The notes under the pieces are model-generated. The model made no database searches and was not told the DNA's origin. It saw only the letters and a program-made list of their open reading frames with translations. The position numbers were made by a program, and so were the translations under genes. Of a DNA stretch of 64,000 nt, positions 32,893-44,331 are shown one piece after another. How positions within the stretch are numbered: the stretch's first letter is position 1; the number at the start of each line of letters is the position of its first letter. The DNA is from Scilla litardierei (Eukaryota; Streptophyta; Magnoliopsida; Asparagales; Asparagaceae), in NCBI GenBank assembly GCA_030789695.1, contig CM061142.1, positions 802,147,610 through 802,211,609 on the forward strand. Direction: 5' to 3'.

Positions 32893-33223
32893 GACCGTTG
32901 GATTGTAATCCAACGGTCGGATCTTTGCCGCTTCGCCCGCTGCATCCGAATTCGTTTCGGGGACGATATCGGCCGTCCGTTCGAGCGGCGATCCGTTGGA
33001 TTTTCGCCGCGTGTCCCCATTTATCTGATGCCGCTTCGTTCGAGCGGGGTCGCTCTCAGCCGCAGGATCATCATCTAGCGGCCCACGCTGTGCCACGTCG
33101 TCGTCTCGTAGAGGAGCGTTGTCGGCCATTAGATCTTCATCCGTCGGTCAGAGAGCCTCCACGTAGCCGCGTATTCGAATCAAATGTGGGCTTTTGCGAG
33201 CCGTTGGATGTTAATCCAACGGC
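32893..33223. repeat. Two strong inverted repeats around CCGTTGGAT, SIRE-like LTR
   Basis: GACCGTTGGATT/AATCCAACGGTC is a perfect 12-bp stem with a 2-nt gap (32893-32918). GCCGTTGGAT/ATCCAACGGC is a perfect 10-bp stem with a 4-nt loop (33200-33223). The interval is GC-rich and also repeats GCATCCGAATTCGTTTCG (about 32857 and 32941). Confidence 0.85.
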
Positions 33224-34193
33224 GACTAAATTTGCACGCGCCGACGCCTGATAGCCGTAGGATGAAGCGGGAAAGTCGGAGATCGTGCCACGTGGCCGCT
33301 ACTGATTGGTTGCCGACCGTATTTCCGTATTTTCGAGCGTATTTCCCCATTTAAATTGTATTCTGCATTCAAAAATACACAGTAATTAGCACAGATCTCA
33401 GAAAAATACAAATAAATAGTCGTTAGAATCGTGAGATCGAGACCAAGCTAGGAAAAATATAAAAAGTGCGGAAATACTCCATTAATTACTGTTTTGTGCT
33501 CAAATAAGGTGTTTTCTCTAATAAACGATGGTGTACAAAATACGAATGCATGAGAGAACAATTTAGCACCACATGAGCACAAAATAGGGCTAAATGGAGG
33601 GTTAAACATGTAATATTGAACCCGAATCAATATAGATGAACACAAATTTGATCAAAGGAGTTATCTTGAAAATTGATCTACTAAAAATATGCACTTGGGC
33701 TTTTAGAGATCAAAGATCAAGTCTTTTTAATCTTTGAAAGAATATAATTATAAAACACAAAGATTAAAAAGAAAGACTTGTATTTTGAATCTCAATATAA
33801 AAAGCTTTTAGCTTTGGAGATCAAAAACAAGTAATTCAAAAAGGGTTGTCTTGAAAATGATCTTCTAAAATATGCACTTGGGCTTTAGAGATCAATGATC
33901 AAGATTTTGATCTTTGAGAGAAATATAAAAGTTAAGAACACAAAGATCAAAAAGAAAAACTTGATGTTTGAATCTCAAGAAGAAAAGCTATGAGCTTTGG
34001 AGATCAAACCAAGTTATAAAGGCTAGAAATGATCGGAGAAAATAATTGCGAAATTAAGCACAAAAGAATTAAAAACTTAGCCTTTAAAAAAACTGAAGAA
34101 CTTTGAGAGCTTGAGAACTTTGAGAACTTTTTGAGAGAATTATAGCTTTGCTCAAGGATGATTTTCTTGGGAAAAAAGTTCTCATATGGTTCT

Positions 34194-34203
34194 CTATTTA
34201 TAG
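34194..34203 (-). promoter_or_regulatory. TATA box of the SIRE-like LTR
   Basis: CTATAAATAG on the minus strand, about 690 bp from the outer LTR end and just downstream of the AGTCGACT motifs. Confidence 0.6.
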
Positions 34204-34309
34204 AGTTTAAGAGAGGATTTTGAATTTCAAAATGATTTGACTTCTTCCCAAAAATCAAGCAAATAATAAATGGGAGAGGCAATCAAGGAAGTCAAATCGC
34301 ACAGCTGGT

Positions 34310-34460
34310 AGTCGACTCCCTAAGGTTGGTAGTCGACTCCCAGAGTAGTTTCTGAGAAAATCTGTTACACTGGTCGTCGACTCCCTCATATTGGTAGTCG
34401 ACTCTCAGAGTATCTTTTCAGGGAGAAGGCAGAAATCATGGTAGAGAACTACTGGGTGTT
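34310..34460. repeat. AGTCGACT palindromes in U3 of the SIRE-like LTR
   Basis: Four copies of GGTAGTCGACTCCC or close variants plus a degenerate GTAGTTGACTAC occur in 150 bp. The core is the same as in the copia 2 LTR, but the flanks are different (TCC instead of G). Confidence 0.8.
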
Positions 34461-34892
34461 TGTAGTTGACTACACGTTGAAACTTAGCTTCTATGAAAAT
34501 TATGCTTTCAAATAAGTTTAAAACAAGTTTAAAAAAATTTTTGAAAATCATTGTGTGTGTGTGTGTGTGTATAGAATATTCATTTGGCTTTTACATTCTA
34601 AATACACAACTTACTAATACACACATCTTTAGCTCTCGTTCTTCAATCTTTGACTTGAGCCATTTTATCTTGATCTTAAGTCTTCATATGCTTCGTATTA
34701 TTAAGCCATCATATGCTTCATTTCTTGGCTCGTAAGTAGACTTCCGATCATGGCTTCTAAGTCTGCATTTGAACTTCATGGATATAGAATAATTGATCAA
34801 TGCATATACACACTTGAGTTAAACATATTAGTACACATATCACTTTGTGCACATCATCAAAATTCACTGGGGTATGTCTCAATATCCCAACA

Positions 34893-35607
34893 TTCTCCCC
34901 CTTTTTGATGATGACAACAAATGATATAAAATATTAAAAATATAATATGACAACAAAAATAACTTACACTCCACCTGCAGAAATGCATGAGCATGATTGC
35001 TATGGAGAGGTTACTCCCCCTGCATTAAGGCTGGTTAGCAATAAGAAGAAATGTGTACATATTCATATTATATTTCTTTTTCAAGTGTGGAACAATATCA
35101 TTTTACCATGAAACATGATTTTATATGCATTGTACTTTTCTCCCCCTTTGTCACATCAAAAAGTGTGATATGAATATAATACAAGTGTTTAAAATATTCG
35201 TGACACCAAGTGCGAAAAAAAATTACACGGAGAGAATAATATGCATACTATGTGAAAGAGATATTTAATAAATAGCATGTCTTAAACATTCATAGCATGC
35301 AATATTCAATTATTCAATGACATAAAATGTCTCAATATCCCCTTTATGCATATATTTCAATTTAACCTAAATTGAAGCATGAATTAAAAGAAATCATACT
35401 TGCTCCTCATATAATAATGTGTTAATCTCATGGAGGTGTTTCTCTCTCGACATTAAAAGCAAGCAACATTTAAATATAGAATATATCCAAAAACAACAAT
35501 TGTAGTTAATACGAATATTCAATTCCAATATATAATTTCTAACAAAAAAATTATGATCTTAACATATGAATAAAATTAAATAGCATGCATAAAGATGCAT
35601 AACAACC
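34893..35607 (-). other. 3' internal remnant of the SIRE-like element
   Basis: It starts with the polypurine-tract equivalent (TTCTCCCCCTTTTTGATGATG) and has a second such motif, TTCTCCCCCTTTGTCACATC, at about 35147. The rest is AT-rich and non-coding. It ends where L1 coding sequence resumes at about 35608. The remainder of the element and its 5' LTR are missing. Confidence 0.65.
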
Positions 35608-36686
35608 AAGAGCTAGAGAGAGCTCACTGCCAGAGATACAGCCTTTGCTGAGGCTCAGCTTACTTTTCCCCTTGTTTACCTCGAGGCCAGAGAAGAGGTG
35701 GAAGGAGACAAGGAGTCTACCAAGCTCCAAAAAGGAGGAGGCCTCAGCCTTGCAGAAGACCAGCATGTCATCAGCGAAGAGGAGGTGGGATGGGATGCTC
35801 TGAACCCCCCTCCTAGGGGGCGGATGGCGCCAGTGAGGGTGGTCGTATCCATAAGGAGGGTGAAGGATTCCATGACCATGACGAAGAGGAAAGGGGAGAT
35901 AGGATCACCTTGACGAACCCCTCTGTTACTCCTAAAGAAACCAGTAGGAGATCCGTTGACGAGGATAGAGAATGATGCAGAGTCGACGCACACCTTGACC
36001 CAATGAATGACGGATGGGGGAAAGCCCAGACGCTCCATGAAGAAGTATAGGAATCCCCGGTTGACACTATCAAAGGCTTTGCACAGATCCAACTGAATGC
36101 AAGCCCTAGCCCCCATAGATGTAGAGAAGTCCCTGATAAGCTCGTGGGCAAGGAGGGAGGAGTTCGAGATCAGACGCCCCTTGATGAATGCAGACTGGTT
36201 CCAGGAGATGAGGCCAGGGATAACCTCAGCGAGTCTCCTACTGAGGACTTTGGAGATGATCATGTATATCACATTGCAACAGGAAATGGGCCGGTAGTCC
36301 CCAAGGGAAGAGGCAGCAGGGGACTTGAGAATGAGGGTAAGAAAGGTATGGTTGATCTGCTTCAGAATGCATCCAGTAGAGAAGAAGGACCGAGCAGCGA
36401 GAAGAACGTCCCTGCCTACAACCCCCCACATGTCTTGGAAGAATAGGGGGAAAGCCATCCGGCCCGGGAGACTTGTCCCTATCCAAAGAGAAGAGAGCCT
36501 CCTTGATCTCCTGATCAGAAATTGGGCCCCCAATCCACTCATTGGCAACAGGGGAGAGGATATGTTTAGGGGTAAGCTCAGGGAAAGAGGTAGGGTGGGA
36601 GTCCTGATGGAAGAGGGAAGTGAAGAACTCAACAACGTCAGACCGAAGGGAGTCCAACTTGGTAGCATGGTCTCCACCAGGCCCAA
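35608..36686 (-). pseudogene. L1 LINE reverse transcriptase
   Basis: Core motifs are present: NHTFLTLILKSP, LGDYRPISCCNVIYMIISKVLSRRL, SAFIKGRLISNSSLLAHELI, ACIQLDLCKAFDSV, VRQGDPISPFLFVMVME. After a frameshift near 35790 the catalytic FADD follows (35767-35778), then LEVNKGKSKLSLS. Coding stops abruptly near 35608 at ALGC. The matching L1 sequence on the far side of the SIRE insertion (31291) starts some 50 residues further on, so a small part of RT was deleted at this junction. Confidence 0.85.
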
Positions 36687-37809
36687 TCAGATGTAGGATG
36701 CTGTTCCCAGTCGCCCGCTCCTTAGAAGACGCATAGAAAAACTTGGTATTTCTATCACCCTGAGAAAGCCAAGTCTGGCGACTCTTCTGCCTCGCTTGAC
36801 TCTCCTCGCAGTCAATGCTGGACACCAGGAGATGGCCGAGAGCATGATCACGTCTCAGAAGGTCAGGGCAGGAGTGGAAGGCAGGGGATGTCCGGAGAGT
36901 AGAGATGTCTAACGGACTCCGAGGGGGGTAGTGGTGGCGAGCCCCAGGCCATGCACGGATGGCCACTTTGAGGGCCTTGAGCTTGGAGACAAGCCGGAGC
37001 ATGGGGGATCCAGAGAAGTGACAGTGCCAGACAGACAGCAAGAGAGCATAGAACCCCGGGATATGGAGGAAGTGACTGAAGAACCGGAAAAGTTTCGGGC
37101 TGGAGTTGGGGGGGCAATAATCTGGAGCAGCAGTGGTCACTGGTGCCGAGGGAGGTAAGAGGCGAAGGCATCAGGAAGGGTGGCGAGCCAGACAGAGTTA
37201 ACCAGAGCCCGATCAAGTCTGGAGGAGATGAGGTGCCCTACCGAGGCAAAATTGGACCAACTCAAGTGATCCCCAATACATTTAATGTCATCAAGCCCAC
37301 AACCATCAATGCATCTGTTGAAGTCATCCAGCTGATCTGGGGTGAGGGTACAACCACCAACTTTCTCATCCACAAAGCGTGTGACGTTGAAATCTCCAAG
37401 GACCACCCAAGCCCCTACCAACGACGAGACAATCATGCTGAAGGGAGTCCCACAGAAGAACTCGGTCAGACACCAAGTTGGAGGCGTAGACAAAGGAGAA
37501 CGAGACCAGAAACCCTCCTTGGTTGGTACATCCAAGAGTAATGTGCTGCGCCGAGGAAGAGATCTCCTTATATTTCCAAACCGCAGGGTCAGAGGCAACC
37601 CAAATTCTACCTTTTGGGGCATGGGCGTAATTGTGAAAGGTAACCCAACCCCTGGGACAACACGAGGAAACGATGTCCCCAGTCGGATCCCTAACTTTCG
37701 TCTCCAATAGACCCACCAAAGAGGCCCGGTGTCTCATAATATGGTGTTTGACATCCCTACGACGAGCTGGGGCGTTAATGCCTCGCACATTCCAAGCAAG
37801 GACCGACAT
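36687..37809 (-). pseudogene. L1 LINE endonuclease and EN-RT linker
   Basis: The apurinic-type endonuclease starts at LAWNVRGINAPARRRDV (about 37800) with LLETKV. After a frameshift near 37445 it continues with GAWVVLGDFNVTRFVDEK and GDHLSWSN (37137-37622), then a DRALVNS-type stretch. Another frameshift leads into the linker at 36687-37140 with SRQTWLSQGDRNTKFFYAS and KSPGPDGFP. EN nicks the target site for target-primed reverse transcription. At least three frameshifts inactivate it. Confidence 0.85.
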
Positions 37810-38485
37810 TAATCAACGGAGGGGGGTTTTTGGCTCCTAGTTTGCACTTGGGTGGGAGCCGGCCCAACAGGGTTAGGGGAGTGTGATTTCGAGGCCTTGG
37901 AGGGGGAATATAAACCGGGTTGGGGATGGTGGGGGGTTGCGGGCAGCTGGGGCTCGAGGGGGGGAGATTTATGGCGAGGAGCTTGGGGGGAGGCTTCGGA
38001 CTGAGGGATGGCGATTTCCCTCTCTTGACACCAAGGTGAGCTGTGGCAACAACAGATGGCAAGGCAACAACCCCTGCCCGCTCATTGCAATCGGCACCCA
38101 CATTCCCCACAACTGACGCCATTCCAGCAAAAAAATCCGCAGGCACTCCGACCCTATCTAGCAAATCATCGGCAACCATCCCTTTCAGCGAAGAAGCTGC
38201 AGGCGGGTTGGGAGCAGTGGTAACAGCAGCAAGGGCCCCAGCTTTTAGTTCAACGGCCATAGACAGGTCCACAAAAGGAAGGGTCGCCGAAGGGGGGAGT
38301 GCATCCGCCACCGCCTGTGCAACAGATCAGCCCAGCACAGAGCTGGCCGACTTCTCTTTCCCAGTCGTTGGTGCCTCAGTGGAAGACCCAGCCGATAGGA
38401 TGACCGAACAGAACTTGTTCTCGTCAGAGCAACACCTCGACCCATCGGAGTCCGCTTCGGGCGCCCTAGCAGGGCGATCCACCCC
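37775..38485 (-). pseudogene. L1 LINE ORF1 C-terminal part, left of the compound element
   Basis: This is a Pro/Ser/Ala-rich low-complexity region (37775-38311) and, beyond an in-frame TGA at 38327-38329, a further coding stretch up to 38485, where the Athila-like LTR begins. The reading frame lines up with L1 ORF1 sequence right of 55667 once the inserted element and one copy of the ACCCC duplication are disregarded. The 3' part of such ORF1 proteins is usually unstructured. Confidence 0.7.
38481..38485. repeat. Target site duplication ACCCC (left)
   Basis: ACCCC precedes the left LTR and recurs at 55668-55672 after the right LTR. Confidence 0.88.
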
Positions 38486-40310
38486 TGATCGCTTCCAGGC
38501 GTTCACCCAAAAGAGCGACCGTGTAGTTTTACCGCAAGCGCACGGTGTAGCGGCGAGCGGGTTATCGAACATAGAGAGGACGTATGACAGTGCCTGCTCC
38601 GAACAACCTGGCTATAGGAACAGAAAAGAGGGAATTTGCCTTTTGGCGATCCTGTCACAATCGTCAGACAAAGTATGGAGATATAAAAACAAATAAAGAC
38701 GCCTAGGGAATAGGGAATCCCCGCTACTCACCGTATCTCGTCAATGTGATTCATTGGTATCACAATTGCTAGGGTAGAATTTCGGATGAACTAGTTGCAA
38801 CTGAATGTAAAACCTAGCTCACGCTCTCGCGCTGTTGCTGGTCTATAGCTATCCTAGGTTTGGGTCCAATCTCTTGCAAACCCTAGCCTAGGCAAGCTAG
38901 CATTAGGATCAACATCATCGTTCAATCGCGTCCTGAGCCCACTCTCGTGCAAACTCGGGGTGCGACCTAGGTTGGGATAGTTCCTACCCGCCCAATCTCT
39001 TGCAAACGGGTATCGGTACGGAATTGCAATTGAGAACCCTAGTATCGGTCCAATCTCTTGCAAACCGATACTACGGAAACTCAATTTCAACCCGATTCGG
39101 ATTTCTAGGGTTTCCTATCAAATTGGGATCCAATCTCTTGCAAATCCCAATCGATATGAACTCCTAGCTATCCGTAGTAAATCGATCCCAAACTAACCCT
39201 AATAGCAATTCTAGCAATATTTCTACCAAATCATCACAAATCGGAAGTTGGGCTCGTAGGGTTCATCCCCACGCCCCAAGACGTAAGGACTACTCACAAA
39301 TCATTTCACAAATGCAAAAATAATCAATTGAAATAACAATAGAATTCATGGCAATATTCAAATAAGCAATAAAAATGAGATTTTTAATGAAGAGGGAGAC
39401 AAACCAATAGAGTTCTCCAAGAATCCAACAAAAATAAACTTTTCTCTCCTCTCCAATCACAAGAATCAAAAGCTAAAAAGTTTAATCTAAAAAGATGCAA
39501 AAAGCAAAGGAAAAAGCTCTCTAACCTAGGTTAGAATCTGGGGTTAAATACCCCCCAAAACTGCCCAAAAAAATCTGACCAAAATGCCCCTGCGCCTATC
39601 TAATTTCGAGTTTTCCACTACAGGCGATAGCCGCACTCGGCCGAGTGACAAATGTCGCTCGGCCGAGTGAGAAACCCTGAAATTTTCCAGTAAGTTCGGG
39701 TCTTCGGGGGTCTTCACTTCAGGGGTCACTCGGCCGAGTGAGTTGTCGTCACTCGGCCGATGGGCTTATCTTCACTCGGGCGGTCGGCAATTGCCACTCG
39801 GCCGAGTGGGTCTTCTGCTGCTCAGACTGACGAAAAACAGTAAGTTGGCTCTTTTTGAGGGGCGTCGTCTGAGTGCCACTCGGGCGGACGGAATAAGTCA
39901 CTCGGCCGAGTGGGCTTATGATGCTCGGCCGAGTGCACGCTTGGAGCATGTCCGATCTGGCCGGCCGAGCGGGGTCTCGTCGGTCGGCCGAGTGACTCCT
40001 TCACTCGGCCGAGTGGGACACTGAAAATGTCCAAACAGCTTGTTTTTGCCTCCTCGTCGCTCCTACGACGTTCTTTCTTTTTCCGCTCCTCTCCAATAAC
40101 AAAATACCCCCCGGGGAAGTCGTCGGTGACACTCCGGAGAGGGTGTATCTCGGAATCACTCCAAATCGCTCCAAATCTCCTGAAATACGACAAAAACAAC
40201 AAATCGTGAAAAGTATCACAATATCGTCGATATATCGTGAAAAACATGATTTGAGCGATCTAAATGGCATGCAAACATGCGGGAAAAAAGTGTAAAATAC
40301 GGAGTGATCA
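38486..40310 (-). repeat. LTR B, 3' LTR of the compound element
   Basis: It is 1825 bp, against 1823 bp in LTR D, and differs from D at only a few positions by eye. It contains about twelve CTCGGCCGAG-type motifs (39625-40020), a TATA-like TATTTAA (39544-39550, minus strand) and the five-hairpin array (38853-39151). Confidence 0.9.
38853..39151 (-). repeat. Five-hairpin array, LTR B
   Basis: Loops start at 38865, 38938, 38991, 39049 and 39129. Stems include CCTAGGTTTGGG/CCCTAGCCTAGG, TACCCG/CGGGTA, CTAGTATCGG/CCGATACTA (9 pairs) and ATTGGGA/TCCCAAT. Hairpin 2 (TCGCGTCCTGAG/CTCGGGGTGCGA) pairs along 12 positions if three T-G pairs are allowed. Confidence 0.85.
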
Positions 40311-42231
40311 AAATCCCCCAAGCTTACCTCTTACTCTTCCTCGAGGAAGATAAGTAAAAGGCGAACCCGGTGGATTCATAAAACGAAAACGACAAAAAAC
40401 GGAAAATGAAAAACGAAGAAGAAAGAAGAAAGCGAAGAGGGAAGCTGCTAGATCATTTTTCTCAGGACGTGGGGTTTGCTTACTCATATAGCATGCACCG
40501 AATGTAAAACACATGGCAAAGACTTTTATTTCGATATCATAGTATAATGGTGCAAATAGAAATAGAAAACCCAAAAATATTGATATATCATGAAAAATGG
40601 AATAATTCTAAAATTAGCATTGTCTGAATCATCTAAAGCGGTATACAATACCGTAGACAACACACTTTTCAATTGGATGCTTTCTATGAGGAGTATAAGA
40701 ATATCACGCAATAGAATAGAATAGAATAGAAAAGAGTGGATTTCATGAAATGAGTGCTAGGCGTAGATTTCTGGATTTTGTAAAGCTAAAACAATCTCAC
40801 CGAGTATAGAATATTACTTAGCCTAGGTTGTCGTGTGCCGTCAAGTAGTCACTCTCTCACACATCATTGGATTACCTCCCCCAAGCTTATCTATAAGCGT
40901 GGTGGCACAAAAAACAATATTTACATCCCCATTTTTATGAAGCTCCAAAAGTAATAAAAATAAAAAACAAAAAGAGGGAAGAAAGAGAGGAAACATGAGA
41001 TGGGATCGTTTATTGAGATTCTTTTCTCTTTTCTTTTCTTTTCTCTTTTTTTTTCTTTTTTTTTCTTTTTATATAGCATTTATACACAATGATCCCAAAT
41101 CAAAGAGAAATAAGGATATACACGAATTTTTCTTTTTCTTTTTGGTTTTGGGAAGTTTGGAGCTAGGATTTGAATAACGGGGAAAATGCCATATATTAGA
41201 ATCGCTAAGGGGAGATTCACCAATGATTTTAAAATAGAGAATTGATGTTCAAGATATGTGGAGAAAGAAATAAATATGTCTCTCAGTTCACTCTATAGGA
41301 CGTGCACGACAACTTCAGCAGGGTAATCTAATCTACTCGGTTTTGATCACAAAAAAGCTAAACTAATCCAGATTTATCATAGCTAACATCATTCAATCAT
41401 CCTGAAGTGAAATGTACAAATCATGCAAATAGAAGTGATATAGAAAAAGAAAACGGTACTCCAGATATAAGCATCCAATGCGTGAATCTTGGTGTATTTT
41501 CTGCGATAGCATACATATGAATATTCAGACTCAGCTAATAATAAAATTTCATCCATTTTCATGCGGAAAAAGTGTGGGTTGCTATCTCTAAATGCAAGGC
41601 AAATCACAGCATATGATATCAGAAATAAAATCTAAGACATGACAAGTATAGCATGCATATAGAGAAAGCTAACTCCACGTCATCATCATCACAGAATAGT
41701 CATCTCTAGCATGAGATGAAAAAGAAATAAAGATAAAGATGGAAAATAAAGCTATTTACAATGCAGCACACAAAGAAAATAAGAAAAACGTGATGCATGG
41801 TAAAAGAAAAGAAAAAGTGAGTGCAAATGCGGAAAATGGCGTGAAAAAACTAAAAATAAAGGTGGAAAATCGAAAAGGACGTGAGAACTCACTCCCCCAA
41901 GCTAAAGTGCACAGTGTCCTCAATGTGCGAAGTGTGGCACACCGAGAGACGTGTAAAGTGAGGGGTAGGTGAGGATGCATGTATGAGGAAAAAGAAAATA
42001 AAAATAACGAAATGAAAAATATGATGCGGACATGATGCATGCAGATATATGAGTGAATCAGATATAAAAGTGTGACACCAAAAACTCTCCCTCTCTCCCA
42101 AAAATGATATAGAAATATATGAACAAAATGTGGTCCCAAAAACAGTGAGGGGAGGGGGTGGGCAAAAATCATCAGGACCCAGCAGAGACGGGCAGCACGA
42201 CGGCAAAAAGGATCAATGGCATCAAGGGTGC
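40311..42231 (-). other. 3' UTR-like region of the compound element with repeated polypurine tracts
   Basis: The polypurine tract next to LTR B reads CCCCCAAGCTT on the plus strand (40315-40325). Similar motifs recur at 40878-40888 and 41894-41903. The intervening sequence is AT-rich and non-coding and is homologous to 13310-14705 and, more distantly, to 50632-52490. Confidence 0.7.
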
Positions 42232-44331
42232 CTAAGAGGGTGGGGCAGCGTCGTCTCCGTCTTGAGGCGGAGGTGGTGGTGGTGGTGGTGGGGGAACAGT
42301 CTGCCGGGTGGGTGCGAGTGTGGGTGTGGAGGCAGGCTGGGTGTGTGTAGGGGTGGGGGTGGGTACCTGCTGGGTGGGTGGGGGTACGCGAGGAAGCCGC
42401 TCGAGAATCTGAGTGAGGCAACAGTGAATGCCCGGAAGTAGGTCGAAGCGGCTGGCCATAGCGGTGACGGTGGCAGACATGGTCCTAAGGTCACCTCTGA
42501 GGGCACTCACCGCCCCCTCGAGAGCACGAATGCTCTGAAGTACAGTGTCGGGGGGAGGTGGTGCAGGCGGACGCACCTGTCTGTGCTGTGCAGGACGGGG
42601 CTGGCGGACTCGGGTGGTGTAGTGGATAGGCTCAGCAGGCATGTGGAGGAAAGGTGCTGTGCTCACAAATGTGGGCCTAGCCTCAGTACGAGGCTGGGGC
42701 GTAGGCTGGTATGAGGTGGAAGCAGCAGCAACGGAAGTGGAGTATAAAAGTGGGGATGAGGCGGCTAGAGAGGTCAGTGACACAGACGTGGGAACAGACG
42801 TCACGACACTCTCAGAAAGTACGGCTGCGGTGGAGACAGAGGTGACAACCACGGTCTCCACGACGGCAGCAAAAGAGGGCTCTCCGCTCTCAACTATAGT
42901 CGGTGGGCGCTCGGGTAGGGCGGAGGAAACGGGCTCAACGGACAGAGGGCCAGCTGTGGTGGTAGTGGAGGTGGGGATGGAGGTAGTGGAGGTGGGCTCA
43001 GCGAGGGTACTCCCGACACCGGTAGAAGTGTGGACAGAGGTGTCGGGAGCAGCAGAAATATCGGGCTGCTGAGGGGCCACGAGGTCGGCAGGAGCAGCAG
43101 GGTCAGCGGGTGCAGCGTGTGCAGCGTGGGCTTGCTCAGCCTCCTCGGCCTCAAGCATGTAGGCGGCGGGGATCAGGAGATCCATCGCCGGAAGCCAGTC
43201 CACCTATGCCGGTGCTATCTGTGTCCGAGCTGGGCTCAGAAGGATCATGTAATCCGCACCGTATGGGCTGTGCAACCAAACCCAGTGCCGCTGACCGTGC
43301 GGACGTAGCATCTTCATCCGGGCCATGACGTCTATGGACAGTGAAGTGGGGCCCGGGGCTCGTCGCATGTCAGCAGGAAGGTCCTCTTCGGTCATAAGAG
43401 CGAGCAGGGTGATCAGACCGCCGCAACATATCGGTGAGCGAGCGCCCACCGATACGATGATGCGGTCCAAAAACCAGCTCGCGATATCAATCACGACGGC
43501 GGGAACCAACTCGTCACTATCCCTAGCTAGAGCTCTGGGGCGCGTCATCGCATAGAGCATATAAAGCTCCGGCGTGGACATCGTCCCAGGCTCATACCTC
43601 GCCAAAAAGGTAGTCGCCATAAGGCGCTGAGCTATGCGGAGGCAAGGGTGGACGATGGCCGAGGCCTTGGCCCTACTAGGGTCGAAGGCGGCAGGTAAAC
43701 CCGTAATCCGGGCCCAGAAAGCGCCGAAATCGAAGGAAGGTGGGGGGATGTGAGTGGGGGCGTAACCACGGTCGGCCCCGGGGACATCGGGCCACGAAAA
43801 GAAAGCTCTCATCATACCGAGAGTGACCTGGCACTCTCGGTCCATGAACCTAAACGAGCATCCCTCGTCGGTCCGGGCGATAGAACTAAGCACCTCAAGT
43901 GTCGGGCGGACGAACGTGTCCGTCGACACCTGGAAAAAATCTCGCCAACCCACGTTGTCATACAACGTGAGCATCCCCTCGAGTACCCCCAGGCGTCCTA
44001 GGTCTGCAAGGTGCGCGAACCTGGAGGGTACAATCGAGCGCTGGGAAATGTGCTCAAAAACGATGTGGTGTGCGTCGTCCCGGAACGTAATCCCCAGCGG
44101 CCCGACAAGTGGAGCCGGTGGCGGTGGTGGTGGCTGTGGGACGGCAGGGAGTGGCTGTGCGGGGTGAACGGGCTCTGCAGGCTGTGCGGGGTGTGCGGGC
44201 TGTGCAGGGTGAACGGGGTGTGGTGGTGTAGGCGGAGGAGAGTCCTCCACCTCGTGGGAGGGGCCGGCCTCATCCGACCGCTTCCGCTTGGCGGAAGCTC
44301 TCCTCGACCATGGTCATGTCCGGGGCGGCAT
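42232..44331 (-). pseudogene. Env-like ORF of the compound element (Athila ORF1-type)
   Basis: I take the start at the ATG at 44329-44331 (MPPRT), which is followed at codon 6 by a TGA in a position that looks like a mutated Arg codon. Reading goes on in the same frame through a KRKR basic stretch, a Pro-rich part, and a globular domain (GITFRDDAHHIVFEHISQRS, FMDRECQVTLGMMRAFFSWP, RLMATTFLARYEPG, WLHSPYGADYMILL). That domain resembles the Arabidopsis Athila ORF1 family. A TAG at 43204-43206 interrupts it, and the frame then continues with a Thr/Ser/Pro-rich mucin-like tail to 42232. The role of this protein in plant elements is unknown. With only two stops in 700 codons it is fairly young. 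Confidence 0.7.

Larger units (their letters stand above)
31292..34892 (-). repeat. SIRE-like LTR (3' LTR), 3.6 kb
   Basis: It begins TGTTGGATCA and ends ATCCCAACA, so the termini are the inverted pair TGTTGG/CCAACA. Just inside the left edge is the SIRE-type block AACACTAGAAGGGGGGG. Just right of the LTR is TTCTCCCCCTTTTTGATGATG, the complement of the usual SIRE polypurine tract AAAAAGGGGGAGA, so this is a 3' LTR on the minus strand. Features in element order: AGTCGACT palindromes (34310-34460), TATA box (CTATAAATAG, 34194-34203), and many hairpins downstream. Confidence 0.8.
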
